From: Epiperipatus broadwayi
Lineage: Eukaryota > Onychophora > Udeonychophora > Euonychophora > Peripatidae
NCBI GenBank assembly: GCA_028023455.1
Contig: JAQFVV010006309.1
Location: 1,630,511-1,694,510 of the forward strand
Direction: 5' to 3'
DNA: 64,000 nt
Shown here: piece after piece, positions 1 through 10,310 of the stretch
Numbering within the stretch: the first letter of the stretch is position 1
Layout: every line of letters starts with the position of its first letter
The notes under the pieces: generated by a model
What the model saw: only the letters and a program-made list of their open reading frames with translations
The model's database searches: none
Told to the model about the DNA's origin: nothing
Position numbers and translations under genes: made by a program

Positions 1-86
1 TAGTGTTAGCGTAGGATATAGATTTTTTTTGGAGGGGTTGGGATTTGTGAGTCTGTTTTGAAATGTTCGAATGGTGTAGATATTAG

Positions 87-335
87 AGGTTCATCTAGTT
101 TGAAATTTTCATTTGTTTGTGAATGGTTTTTTTATCTATTATTTCACCCCCCCCCCCGAAATACTGTTGACAATCTCTGATGTTACAGCAGCGAATTTGG
201 TGACCTCTGGTAGGTTCATCTAGTTTGAAATTTTCATTTGTTTGTGAATGGTTTTTTTTATCTATTATTTCACCCCCCCCTGAAATACTGTTGACAATCT
301 CTGATGTTACAGCAGCGAATTTGGTGACCTCTGGT
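87..335. repeat. Direct tandem duplication, two ~124-bp units with C-runs
   Basis: Two near-identical units lie head to tail, 87-211 and 212-335. Each contains TTCATCTAGTTTGAAATTTT, an internal run of C (11 and 8 bases) and the end GTGACCTCTGGT. They differ mainly in T-run and C-run length, which suggests a recent slippage or unequal-crossover duplication. The duplication falls inside the coding-like remnant and changes its reading frame. Confidence 0.85.
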
Positions 336-830
336 GATTTAAAAGATTTTTTTGCACTTTCTTCAGATTTTGCCGATATTTTTTTTTGTTCCAAATTATT
401 CTGAGAGTGTTTTGCAGTTGTGGTTGTGGATGAATTGGGTTTATTTATGTCTGCTAAAGGAGTTTGGGAAATACGATGAGTGTTGTTATTGTTTTCATAT
501 GTATTATTAAAATTAGCTGTTATTCGCCCGATGGGAGACCAACACTATTGCTTATAACTGATGAAGTTTGTATAATTTCTCACATTTTAATGTTGCTAGT
601 AATTATTTGGTTCTTAGTATTTCTAATGGGAAGGGTTTTGAGCCCAGATGGAGCCTGAGATTTGTTATTATAGCTAGGAAGATTTTGGCCATCGTTTCTG
701 TTGAACAACTGAGTGTCACATTTTAAGCTTTAATTGCTATGTATATTATCTATATCATTGTCACATTCCATTTTTAGATATATAAAACTTCTCTTACCTT
801 GTATTTAGGGGTTTGGAATGGGGTTTGACA
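87..830 (-). pseudogene. Decayed coding-like remnant, hydrophilic Ser/Asn/Thr/Lys-rich
   Basis: Read on the minus strand, this stretch keeps long open segments of hydrophilic, Ser/Asn/Thr/Pro/Lys-rich sequence. They are interrupted by stops near 737 and 583 and by a frame change near 530. The last open part runs from about 540 to 95 and includes EVTKFAAVTSEIVNSISGGG. No family is recognised. It lies downstream, in minus orientation, of the PLE RT fragment at 905-1256, so it may be retroelement or host sequence. The open frame is lost in the second half because a 124-bp duplication (87-335) is not a multiple of three. No ATG is clear; the 394 start would be a TTG and the frame is open further upstream. 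Confidence 0.3.
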
Positions 831-904
831 CCCCCTTTTCTGCTGATTTCAATTTTTGAGGAGAGCTATTGTTCACATTGCTTGCTGTTTAAGAACAGAA
901 GCAG

Positions 905-1256
905 AGATTGAAAAAAAAAATGAAAAGATTACCAATTTTATCAGTTACTTTCTTTATATATGGCAGAACAATCTTAATTTTTGAAATAATCATGTGATCA
1001 AAAACATTATGAAGAAGCATTTTGTAGTAGCATAAATATTTTGGTAAAAATAGCTGTCATCAGAAAATATCTTCATTCTATCTAACAATGTCTTTGCCAC
1101 TGAAAATAATTGTGCTGGATGATGATGGGACAAAAATTGTAGATATCTCCTAATGCTTATTTGTTTTTTATATATACCATGGGATAAAGAACTATCCTTC
1201 TTTCTTTCAATTAAAACATCTAAAAGTTGGTTATTATTTTCTACTTCCATAGTAAA
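905..1256 (-). pseudogene. Penelope-like RT fragment, minus strand
   Basis: The minus frame from 1250 reads MEVENNNQLLDVLIERKK, then SLSHGIYKKQ, RRYLQFLSHHHPAQLFSVAK and LLDRMK. This is the region just after the YVDD box in PLE reverse transcriptases (conserved FLDVLI and SHHHP blocks). A further conserved piece, SKIKIVLPYIKKVTDKIGN, follows at about 990-905 after an internal deletion relative to the plus-strand copy at 1860-2260. The catalytic box and the endonuclease are absent. With the plus copy to its right it forms a head-to-head inverted pair. Confidence 0.8.
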
Positions 1257-1284
1257 TTTGATGTGGTTGTGAAAAGAGTTTTAT

Positions 1285-2610
1285 TCAAAATTATATGGTT
1301 TGCCAAAAATCCAGAAAACCAGATATTCCATTGAAACTGATTTAAGTGCAGTTGGTTTATCAACACAGATACTAGCTCATTTTTATTTTATTTTCTACAG
1401 CCATATTTGAATATTTGACAGAAATTTCATCTTACATTAAGGATGCAAATCATTTTATCAAGCTTAACTGAGATATTAAATTAAACTAAAAATATTTTAG
1501 TTGATATTATTTCTCTTTTTACTAGTGTATCTGTAAAGGAAACTATTGTTTTGAAAAATATTCAATTGCCTGATTTGGTTACAAGTTTAGCTGAACACCG
1601 CTTATTAAATACATTTTTATTTTGATGGTCATATATATAAACAATCATCAGGTTTAGCTATAAGTTCACCAATTTCCCCAGCATTGACTTCTGTTTTTAT
1701 GGTGAATTTGGAAAAGAAAATTTTGATATGAGCAGTTAAAAAACCATCTGTATAGCTGAGGTGTGTTGATGATACCTTTGTTATTTGACCTCATGGTAAG
1801 CATGCTCTTGATGAATTTTTAATTTTTTTAAAACTTTTTTTAACCAAAACATCAAATTAATTATGGAAATAGGAAATAATAATAAACTTCCATTATTAGA
1901 TGTTCTATTTAATTGAAAAAAAGATGGTTCTTTATCCCATTATATATACAGAAAGCAAGCATGCACTGGGAGATGTCTACATTTTTCTTCTCATCACCAT
2001 CCAGCACAATTATTTTCAATGAGATTGACTTTTTTAGATAGAACTAAGACTTTTTGATGACAGTCATTTTCACCAAAATGTTTATGCTACTAAAAAAATG
2101 CTTCATAATGATTTTGATCACAGGATTATTAATAGGGCTTTTTTATATAATAAGAAAAAAGATTTTAATACTTCAAAAATTAAGACTGTTCTACCATATA
2201 TACATGGAATGACTGATAAAATTGATAATGTTTTAAAGGAAAATAATATCCATTCAGTTTATATCACATTTAAAAAGTTTATAAAGTATTTCCATACCCT
2301 AAAGATAAAATTCCTTTGGAGTGTCATGGGGTGTAGGACATTCCATGTGGAATTTGTTTACATTCATACATTGGACAGACCAAACATAAAATAAACAGAA
2401 AAAAAAGAACACATTTTGGCAGTTAGAGGAAAATCCTATTCATCAGCCATTTATTCACATAGTAAATCAACTAACCACAACATCAATTTTAATAAAATAC
2501 ATAGTCTGGCAAAAATTGAACAATATGACCAGAGACTGTTAAGGAAATCTAGACAGATTTATAAAAGGTATAAGAGCGTAAATGAAAAGTGGAATTGAAG
2601 AAAATTAACA
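1285..2610 (+). pseudogene. Degenerate Penelope-like element: RT plus GIY-YIG region
   Basis: The PLE blocks can be read in order despite many stops and frameshifts: LYGLPKIQKT at about 1290; LVDIISLFTSV near 1500; GLAISSPISPALTSVFMVNL near 1655 (RT motif B region); LRCVDDTFVI near 1757 (catalytic VDD box); LLDVLF and SSHHHPAQLF at 1890-2010; KIKTVLPYIHGMTDKIDN at about 2180. A decayed GIY-YIG domain follows at 2330-2600 (VYIHTLDRPNIK, then YSSAIYSHSKSTNHNINF). The block order is that of an endonuclease-bearing PLE. It is clearly inactive and older than the copy at 5.8-8.9 kb, and comes from a different PLE lineage. Confidence 0.85.
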
Positions 2611-4838
2611 ATATTTGGAAAAAGCTATTGGAGGATAAAATATTTTTTAAAACTTCTCAACCAATAGAATTTGAGAATGAGGAAAAAATAACAAAGGAAA
2701 AATAAGGATTTTAAATCTCACTACACACATTCTCATGATTTGAGAAAATAGATCTGAGAAAAGTGCTTGTTACTGTACTGCAACATCAGCTATTTAGCTG
2801 TTATACTGTTACCATACAGAAACTCCTTGAAATAATACTATAAATTCATATATATATATTCTGACTTTTAGCTTTGGCAGAAGCTAAATGCCAAGTCAAG
2901 TCCTGTGCTAAGATATCTAAAGTATATATATAGTTTAATTCTGTAATCAAAATATTTTTATTAGTGTTTTATAATGCCTTAATTTTTGCATAGTAAAGTT
3001 ACTGTATCAGTATTTTATACATTGTATAGCTGAAAAATAATTTTTGACACCTTAAGTTATAATATTTTGAGTTAAAATAAGTGCTTATCATGCTAAATTA
3101 TTAAATTTAAAATAACTGATAGAATAAAGTGCATCTTCAAATTCATAATATTAACTTATTTTTAATTTAATCATTAAAATGTTTTTGAAGGCTTGTTTTA
3201 ATTTTTAAGATAAAAAAAACAATTTCAAACCCTATGTTTTGGTTTGCTAGTACTTAAATTAAATTTATAATATTTTAGTTCATTTTAATATTAACACATT
3301 CCAGTTAAATATTTTCAATTTATTTCTATAGAAAGAGTTAATAAAACTAATAATTAAAGATCAGATTTTAAAATAATGGATAGATGAATGTTGAATAATT
3401 GAATAAATATTACATTTAATTTAACATTATTTATTTTAAAATATTATTTAATATCTAATTTTAAAAAAGATAATTTTTAAATATTCTATTCTGAGAAACT
3501 TGTCTAAATTAAAACAATGATAAATAAGTGTATTAAATATTATCTGTAATATTTTTTTATTTTCAATACAATGTAAATTTCAGTTATGTAATATTTTTGT
3601 TTCATTTTAATGTTTAAGCAATTGTTTTATTTGCCATAAGAAAGTATTTTAAATTAATTTTTAATTATCTAGACAAAGTTGATTTTATTTTTAAAATATG
3701 AATAAATATATATATATTAATTTTTAGTTGATAATCTTCCCTAGTTAGATCAGGGATTCAAACTAATCAAGGAAGAGGTTATAGGTCAAAAGGTTAATCC
3801 AAAGTGTTGTAAATTGGTCTTATGAAATGCTAGTATAATTATGTGGAATGTACATCTGACCACATTTTTTTCTTCTTCATTCTTTTTTTTTCACTCTTCA
3901 ATCAGTTTTATTTGTAGCAGTTTGCACTTTTAAAAATTTAACTGGAGTTTTTAAAATTCAATTCCTTTAAATTTTATTATTTTTCAGCTTATGTATGTTA
4001 GGTTAAATTACAATATCTAGGCACAATTATCTGAATTGAAATGCCAAAGGAACTGAAATCTTCATTTCCCAGACAGTTTTATTGGTAATATAATTTTGTT
4101 ATTAGAAAGTTTAAAATGTTATTTTTAAAATTGTTTGCATTGGAGAACTTCAAAAGTTATTATTATTATTGCCATTATAATGTTATAAGTGCTATTGTCA
4201 GTTTCAAGGCACATAGGAACATCTGTTATATATTTAAATTTGTAGCAATACATTTAGATTTCTTGATAATTTACTTAAAACACTCATTTCATATCAAATA
4301 TTATTCAGAATTTATTTACTCTGAGTAAAGTCTTAATTCTTAGGATAAAGATTATATATTTTTATGGTGAGTATATCTTACCAGACATTTTAAAGAATTT
4401 ATTTAAATCTACAAAAGAAATATTTAAATCAACTTATATATATATATACACAAACCTACAACTACAAATATTCCATGTAAACACAGCAATCTAAGCTATG
4501 TATAACCCTTGTAACTCTCTAAGACAAATAAAGTTTATCATTGAAACATAAGAATAAAAATAACAACAACAATAATAATATTCAATGGTACCACCCATTT
4601 CTCTCAATAAAACTCACCTTCACTAACTGTTTCAACTCTATCCACTATTGGATTACAGAATTTGCTCCCCATCTATTGCATTATGCCAGCTATCACCACA
4701 TGGAATTTTACTCTGAATTAACTTTGTTCTTTGTACAGCATCTATGGCTTAATTTTTTCCTACATAAATTACAAGTTGCCACCCTAATATACTACAGAAT
4801 TAACAGTTAAAAAAACAATAATCAAGATTAATTTAGTG
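2611..4838. other. AT-rich non-coding stretch
   Basis: Very AT-rich sequence with short TA runs (2850-2860, 3706-3720, 4436-4448) and poly-T tracts. Open frames are short and show no recognisable domain, for example 4116-4328. Nothing can be supported as a gene. Confidence 0.6.
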
Positions 4839-4839
4839 A

Positions 4840-5347
<508 letters not shown>

Positions 5348-5574
5348 TAAAAAATAAAAAAATACAACCTTTCTGTTTTTTTAACATGAAAAGATCATAA
5401 CTGTGCATACAACAAAAAAAAAGGAATAATTGTTTTTAATTTAAAAGAGTGAAAATTCTAAAAAAATATAATCAAACCTTCATTATCAATTATTTGGGAA
5501 TCTAATGGAAAACATCCTTAGTCATATTTTTAAAAATGAACCATTTTCTAAGTACTTTTAAACCTAAAGATAAA

Positions 5575-5655
5575 ATTGCACAGCTGCCTTACTAGCATTT
5601 GTCCCAGGTTTGTTTCCCAGCTGACCACTTTGACATATGAAAAAAACAACAACTA
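5575..5655 (+). mobile_element. tRNA-derived SINE fragment
   Basis: Contains CAGCTGCCTTACTAGCA, then a B-box-like CCAGGTTTGTTTCCC, then CTTTGACATATG and an A-rich tail. The same order (CTTACAAGCAG, B box, CTTTGACACAT, A-rich) is seen at 14.6 kb and, inverted, at 33.9 and 35.1 kb. The head resembles the anticodon and T arms of a tRNA. The 5' A-box part is missing. Confidence 0.6.
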
Positions 5656-5897
5656 AATTTATTCATTTTCTAATGCTGATAATGCCTTATAAATGTTTTT
5701 TTAACTGAAAGTGTGTATATTTGTATTCGAAGAGAAGGGTAGAAAATACAGTTTTAATTCATAACTAGTTTTATTATTATTCATGAATTACTTAAATTTT
5801 GTACTTATTTAATTTCTTTATGTTTATATATATATATATATAATAATAATTCAAACAAATATATTTAACACAGTATTCAAAATTAAATAATATATTC

Positions 5898-5950
5898 TTT
5901 ACCAGAAGTACTTTCAATTGTTTCACTGACAATCTTTATCAACTGTTAAT
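5898..5950 (-). ncRNA. Hammerhead-like motif in PLE 3' end (U3-A8 variant)
   Basis: On the minus strand: stem I TTA-A-CAG, core TTGATAA (5936-5942), a 20-nt stem II hairpin (AGATTGT paired with ACAATT, 5916-5935), GAA, a palindromic short stem III AGTACT (5907-5912), T as the cleavage base, then CTG-G-TAA closing stem I. The order and spacing match type I hammerheads reported in PLEs. The canonical core is CTGANGA; here C3 is T and G8 is A, which preserves the C3-G8 pair as U-A. Activity is unknown. Confidence 0.5.
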
Positions 5951-5998
5951 ACAAACGTACAAAAAATAAAAACTTGCATTACCCATCATTCAATCTAT

Positions 5999-6319
5999 TC
6001 AAATTTCCCACAATTCTGTTGTCTTTATATTAGATGATTGTTTATTCATCAAACCACCTCTATTCCTAGATATCATCATTGCCTCTTTAATTTTACGTTT
6101 TTCACTACACCTTTCAATTTGAATAATTTTTATATCTCTATTATTAAATTTAAAACCATAATTACATGTTTTATTATGGTCAAATATAATTGATGGAGTA
6201 TTCATATTTACTGAAGATATATTTTCTTTCTGTACACGTTTATATAATGTCTTATGATCATTATATCGTTTTTGTAATGTACATTTGGATTCCCTATATA
6301 TTTTATTCCACAACCACAT
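5999..6319 (-). pseudogene. PLE GIY-YIG endonuclease end (out of frame with RT)
   Basis: The correct frame downstream of the indel reads ESKCTLQKRYNDHKTLYKR, then FDHNKTCNYGFKFNNRDIKI, then KRKIKEAMMISRNRGGLMNK and TTELWEI. This is the second half of a GIY-YIG nuclease: a conserved Arg in QKRYNDH, the DHNKTCN block, and a conserved Glu in KIKEAMMI. GIY-YIG in PLEs nicks DNA to prime reverse transcription. The MWLWNK start is an artefact of frame choice. Confidence 0.88.
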
Positions 6320-7929
6320 TCCAACATATATATAACAGAACTTAATTCAAACTTAGAAATCTTGGCTTTGGAGTTATTTATCATATCATTTATATTATTT
6401 GAAGAGAAAAAAGAAATTCTACACAAACCACTAAAAAGTTTATAAATTAATTTAGCTTGTTGATTAGATATAAAAGAAATAGAAATCCATTTATCACTTT
6501 TTAATTTACTTAATATTTTCTTATTATTACTCTTATTTTGATTATATTTTGTAATTGTATTATAAATAATATTCCTTCCATAACCAACATTCAACATATC
6601 AGTAATATATACATTAATATTTTCAATTTTATCACTAATAAATTTGCACAAATAATCATTTCTAAATAAAAATGACTTCAAACCAGCTAATTTATGACTC
6701 ATATGAACTTTAGAATTATATGGAATATAACCCCTAATTTCCACAGGCTTTAAAATCATATTATAATCAAACACATTATTATTTCTTTTAATAAATATAT
6801 CTAAAAACTTTATAGAATCTTCCTTCTCTTCATTTAACACCCATTTTACATTATTAATCATATTTAACTCATTAAACAAATTAACTATTATTTCATTATG
6901 TGCACATATAAATACATCATCAACATATCTACAATATACTTTAATTCCTTTATATTTTATCTGAGACAATATTTTAACCTCATAATTAGAAATAAAAAAA
7001 TTACAAAGCTGTGATACCACCGGAAGACCCATTGGCCAACCAAAATTCATTTTATAAAAGCAATCATTAAACCTAACATATATATTATCATTCACAAATC
7101 TTAATATTTTAACAATAAAATTCCTAATATTATTATCTATAGATTTTAAAAACAAAGCTCTTTCAATAATCTCTATTGATTCAATACGATTAATTGAACC
7201 ATACATTTCAGATATGTCAAGTGTACACATAACATCATTATTATCAATTTTTATATTTTTAATTCTATTAATAAAATCAAATGATGATGAAATCGTATAA
7301 TCTCCAAATCCAAGCACATCTTGCATTATTTTTTCAATATATCTACAAGCATTATAATAAAAAACACCACCAAAATCAACAATTACTCTTAATGGATAAC
7401 AATTTTTATGCAATTTTATATTTGCAAAGATTCTTGGAAACACTGCAGACGACGGATATAAACTGTAATATGTCTTTGCATCAATAACTTTTTTCTTTTT
7501 AGCAGTCATTAAAATGTCATTAATAAATTTCATTCTATATGTATCAATATTATTTAATTCACTTTTTTCAAAACAAAGCTTCTTCATTTGATCCATAATT
7601 TTCATATTATATTCATCCTGTTTCATTAGGCACATCCGTAAACCCTTGTCCTCCTTCAGACAAATTAATTTATTACTTTTTAAAAAATTTTTAAATTCAT
7701 AAATTTGTTTTAACCAAACATTATCATTTTGCTTATCAAATGTTTTATTTTTTATTTCATTAATTATTTTATTCCTATCATTTAAATCACAATTTATAAC
7801 ACCAAATGAATATTCAATCGCCGCATTTAATTCAATACTAGAATCTTTCCACCCTCCACCGACGTATTTAGATCCAAAATTTAAAATATAACGCTGATTA
7901 AAATTCAAATCGACTCCAGAGTTATTCAC
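6208..7929 (-). pseudogene. PLE reverse transcriptase core, frameshifted into GIY-YIG
   Basis: A 573-residue frame with the PLE RT blocks in order: KLHKNCYPLRVIVD (residues 172-185), TLDISEMYGSI (motif A, catalytic Asp about 238), FGWPMGLPVVSQLCNFF (motif B, about 296-312), YCRYVDDVFIC (motif C, YVDD at 335-338), IKFLDIFIK (about 373-381), and the start of the endonuclease, LECGCGIKYIG (536-546). All RT catalytic aspartates are present. The listed start is a GTG created by the stop upstream, not a true start. After residue 546 the frame is wrong because one C is missing near 6292; the true endonuclease continues in the next frame at 6319-5999. Confidence 0.92.
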
Positions 7930-7935
7930 ATAGTT

Positions 7936-8361
7936 TTAATCACTAAAATTTCTTGGAAACTTTTTATTATACAAATGTTCAATTTTCCTATTAAATTTAT
8001 CCATCATTTTTGAATGCAAATTATTAAAACGTATTTGACAAATCTGTTTATATTCATATAAATAATCAATATTATTAACGTAAATAAAATGATTTAATGT
8101 TCTTAAATACTTTCTATTATAAAACAGCAAATACTTACATTGGTCAATTATATTACGAAGTATTATATTTTTTAGATCGTCCATAGATCTCACACTCAAT
8201 TTACATAACTTATTTATTTTAATACAACAACAGTTAGGAAACACTTTAAAAATCCGACAGGAATACAAAAACTTTATTCTGCACTTTAACGTAATAATTT
8301 TAACCGTTACTTTCCGCCATTCCTTTAAAAGCCAAATTCCATTTAATTGCTTTAAATCCAT
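7936..8361 (-). pseudogene. PLE polyprotein, N-terminal part
   Basis: A 141-residue frame beginning MDLKQLNGIWLLKEWRK. It is basic and rich in Cys, Ile and Lys, and has no domain I can name; such N-terminal extensions precede RT in PLEs. It ends at TAA (7936-7938). The next codons, AAC TAT GTG AAT AAC, continue in the same frame into the RT open frame, so one nonsense change splits an originally continuous protein. The ATG at 8359-8361 is the first in the frame and lies about 47 bp from the pseudo-LTR. Confidence 0.8.
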
Positions 8362-8468
8362 TTCATATATAAATAACTACAACCATTAAATGTCTGTATT
8401 TTTAAATTATATAATAATAATTCAAACAAATATATTTAATACAGTATTCAAAATTAAATAATATATTC

Positions 8469-8521
8469 TTTACCAGAAGTACTTTCAATTGTTTCACTGA
8501 CAATCTTTATCAACTGTTAAT
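8469..8521 (-). ncRNA. Hammerhead-like motif, upstream pseudo-LTR copy
   Basis: Identical to the motif at 5898-5950 at an offset of 2571. Two motifs in direct orientation 2.57 kb apart would allow a transcript across the element to be cut into a unit-length RNA, as proposed for PLEs and retrozymes. Confidence 0.5.
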
Positions 8522-8569
8522 ACAAACGTACAAAAAATAAAAACTTGCATTACCCATCATTCAATCTAT

Positions 8570-8899
8570 TCAAATTTCCCACAATTCTGTTGTCTTTATA
8601 TTAGATGATTGTTTATTCATCAAACCACCTCTATTCCTAGATATCATCATTGCCTCTTTAATTTTACGTTTTTCACTACACCTTTCAATTTGAATAATTT
8701 TTATATCTCTATTATTAAATTTAAAACCATAATTACATGTTTTATTATGGTCAAATATAATTGATGGAGTATTCATATTTACTGAAGATATATTTTCTTT
8801 CTGTACACGTTTATATAATGTCTTATGATCATTATATCGTTTTTGTAATGTACATTTGGATTCCCCTATATATTTTATTCCACAACCACATTCCAACAT
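8570..8899 (-). pseudogene. GIY-YIG domain of the truncated upstream PLE copy
   Basis: A 109-residue frame, MLECGCGIKYIGESKCTLQK to TTELWEI, intact through the position where the downstream copy lost a C. It shows the CxCG, KYIG, KRYNDH, DHNKTC and KEAMM blocks on one line, confirming that the lesion in the other copy is a single-base deletion. It lacks RT because this tandem copy is truncated in the RT-endonuclease linker at 8944. Confidence 0.9.
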
Positions 8900-8942
8900 A
8901 TATATAACAGAACTTAATTCAAACTTAGAAATCTTGGCTTTG

Positions 8943-9700
8943 GATTGTTATTGATACTGGGATTGTCTAAGTGTTGACTAGTTTTAATGATTACTTATAG
9001 ACACATTTAACCTTGAACATTATTATTCTTATTATTTAACTAATACTTTGGGTGCAATTTGAAAATTATGCAATTTGTAATGTTTTAAATGACTATTTAT
9101 TAGTATGCATTCAGAACAGATTATATTTACCTGTTTAAGGAAGTTTATTTCAATTTTTTATATCAATAATTTCAATGTTAATGGTCAAGTTGCAATCTTT
9201 ACAATCTATATAAATATATTGGATCATAAATAAAGGTGGGATTCCATCTTTATTATTAAAAGGAGGTTGTCTTGACAACAGGTTGAGGTTGTTGATTGTT
9301 ATATCTATTGGGATTGTCTAAGTGTTGACTGATTTCCAATGGTTATTTATAAATCCATTTATCCTTGAGCATTATTACACTTATTATTTAAGTAATATTT
9401 TGGGTGCAATTTGAAAATTATAATTACAGTTTGTAATGTTATAATTTACTATTTATTAGTCTGCAGTCAGAACAGATTATACTTACCTGTTTAAGGAGGT
9501 GTATTTAAACTTCTTTGTATCAATAATTTTAATGTCTGTGGTCATATTGCAATCTTTAGTGTCTGTATAAATATATTAGACCATAAATAAATGTGGGATT
9601 CCACTTTTATTATTAAAAGGAGGTTGCCTTGACAAAAGGTTGAGATTGTTTCTTGTTATTGATATTGGGATTGTCTAGGTGTTGACTGGTTTTAATGATT
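8943..9700. repeat. Tandem ~353-bp repeat, two units plus a partial third
   Basis: Unit 1 covers 8943-9293, unit 2 covers 9294-9648, and a partial third runs to about 9700. Each begins near GATTGTTAT...TGGGATTGTCTAAGTGTTGACT and ends with TATAAATATATT, ATAAATAAAGGTGGGATTCCA and AAAAGGAGGTTG(C/T)CTTGACAA. Units are roughly 85-90% alike by eye. A lone diverged copy sits at 53976-54230. No open frame. The PLE abuts the start of unit 1 exactly, so it probably inserted in this array. Confidence 0.85.
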
Positions 9701-9720
9701 ATGTATATATAGTAAAGTAC

Positions 9721-10022
9721 AAAATAGAAATAAAACAAACTAACTCTTTCTTTTTAAAACTTGTTTTTATATGACTATTACATGGAAAAAAAATCCAACG
9801 TTTCAACTATTTTATATAGTCTTTTTCAAGGCACACTAAAATAAAATAAAAAATATATATAACAAATAACACATATTCCATAAAAATAAATAAATAAATA
9901 AATAAAAAATTACAAAATATATTCATAACCAAAAATATACCTTATCCCACTCCCCTTTCCTATTACCAACAAACACAACAAGTTTTAAAAAGAAGGAGTT
10001 AGTTTATTTTATTTCTATTTTG
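9721..10022. mobile_element. 302-bp inverted-repeat element with PLE-like internal motif
   Basis: The ends are inverted repeats of about 46 bp with two or three mismatches (AAAATAGAAATAAA...AACTCTTTCTTTTTAAAACTTG at 9721; its complement ends at 10022). Inside, on the minus strand, is TTGAAAA, an 18-nt hairpin (AGACTA...TAGTT) and GAAACGTTGG (9795-9829), the same layout as the PLE 3'-end motif. It is either a small inverted PLE derivative or a MITE. No clear target duplication. Confidence 0.7.
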
Positions 10023-10149
10023 GATATTTATGAACTATTTTGAAAAGAAGAACTCTGTGCTTGATATATTAAAATATTTTATAGTAAAGTAAATATTAAT
10101 TTTCATGTATTGCAAATTTAAATTATATGTCTGTATCTAAAAGTAGGTT

Positions 10150-10310
10150 ATGACTTAGCTTGTGTAGTTTAATGTGATAGAATCATGACAGACTTTGGAG
10201 AATACGGTTCATGAATCTCGGTTGAGTTTTGACACATCCAGTACTCCAAATTTTTATGAACTCGTAAACAATAAATAATTCAATTTTTTCAAATCAATGA
10301 ATTTAAAAAA
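10150..10310 (+). mobile_element. Possible tRNA-derived SINE
   Basis: An A-box-like TTAGCTTGTGTAGTTTAATG is followed about 50 bases later by a B-box-like CGGTTCATGAATC, then TTTTGACACAT and, further on, a run of A. The spacing is like that of other SINE heads here, but the similarity is weak. Confidence 0.35.

Larger units (their letters stand above)
5837..6372 (-). repeat. PLE direct repeat (pseudo-LTR), downstream copy
   Basis: Matches 8408-8944 base for base at an offset of 2571-2572. It starts at the TA-rich junction and ends at CTTGGCTTTGGA. It contains the GIY-YIG coding end, the stop, the 3' untranslated region and a hammerhead-like motif. It has three C where the other copy has four (about 6292), and one C/T difference near 5861. 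Confidence 0.95.
5837..8944 (-). mobile_element. Nearly intact Penelope-like element in partial tandem
   Basis: A minus-strand PLE carries one long coding frame (8361 to about 5999) for an N-terminal region, RT and a C-terminal GIY-YIG endonuclease. It is bounded by two direct repeats of about 536 bp (5837-6372 and 8408-8944) that hold the GIY-YIG end plus the 3' untranslated region. This is the pseudo-LTR arrangement known for PLEs: a 5'-truncated copy abutting a full copy. The repeats differ at very few positions, so the insertion is young. Two lesions break the frame: an in-frame TAA at 7936-7938 and a one-base loss in a C run near 6292-6294. No clear target-site duplication was seen; the left flank is a TA repeat. 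Confidence 0.93.
8408..8944 (-). repeat. PLE direct repeat (pseudo-LTR), upstream copy
   Basis: Partner of 5837-6372. In transcription order it lies upstream of the full open frame, with its left boundary about 47 bp before the first ATG at 8361. It would therefore supply the promoter and 5' leader, as inferred for PLE pseudo-LTRs. Its right edge abuts a 353-bp tandem repeat at 8943. Confidence 0.95.

Noticed and set aside
9721-10022. Classical DNA-transposon MITE
   Set aside because: Not excluded, but no target duplication of fixed length was found and the interior carries the PLE 3'-end motif, so a PLE-derived inverted element is favoured.
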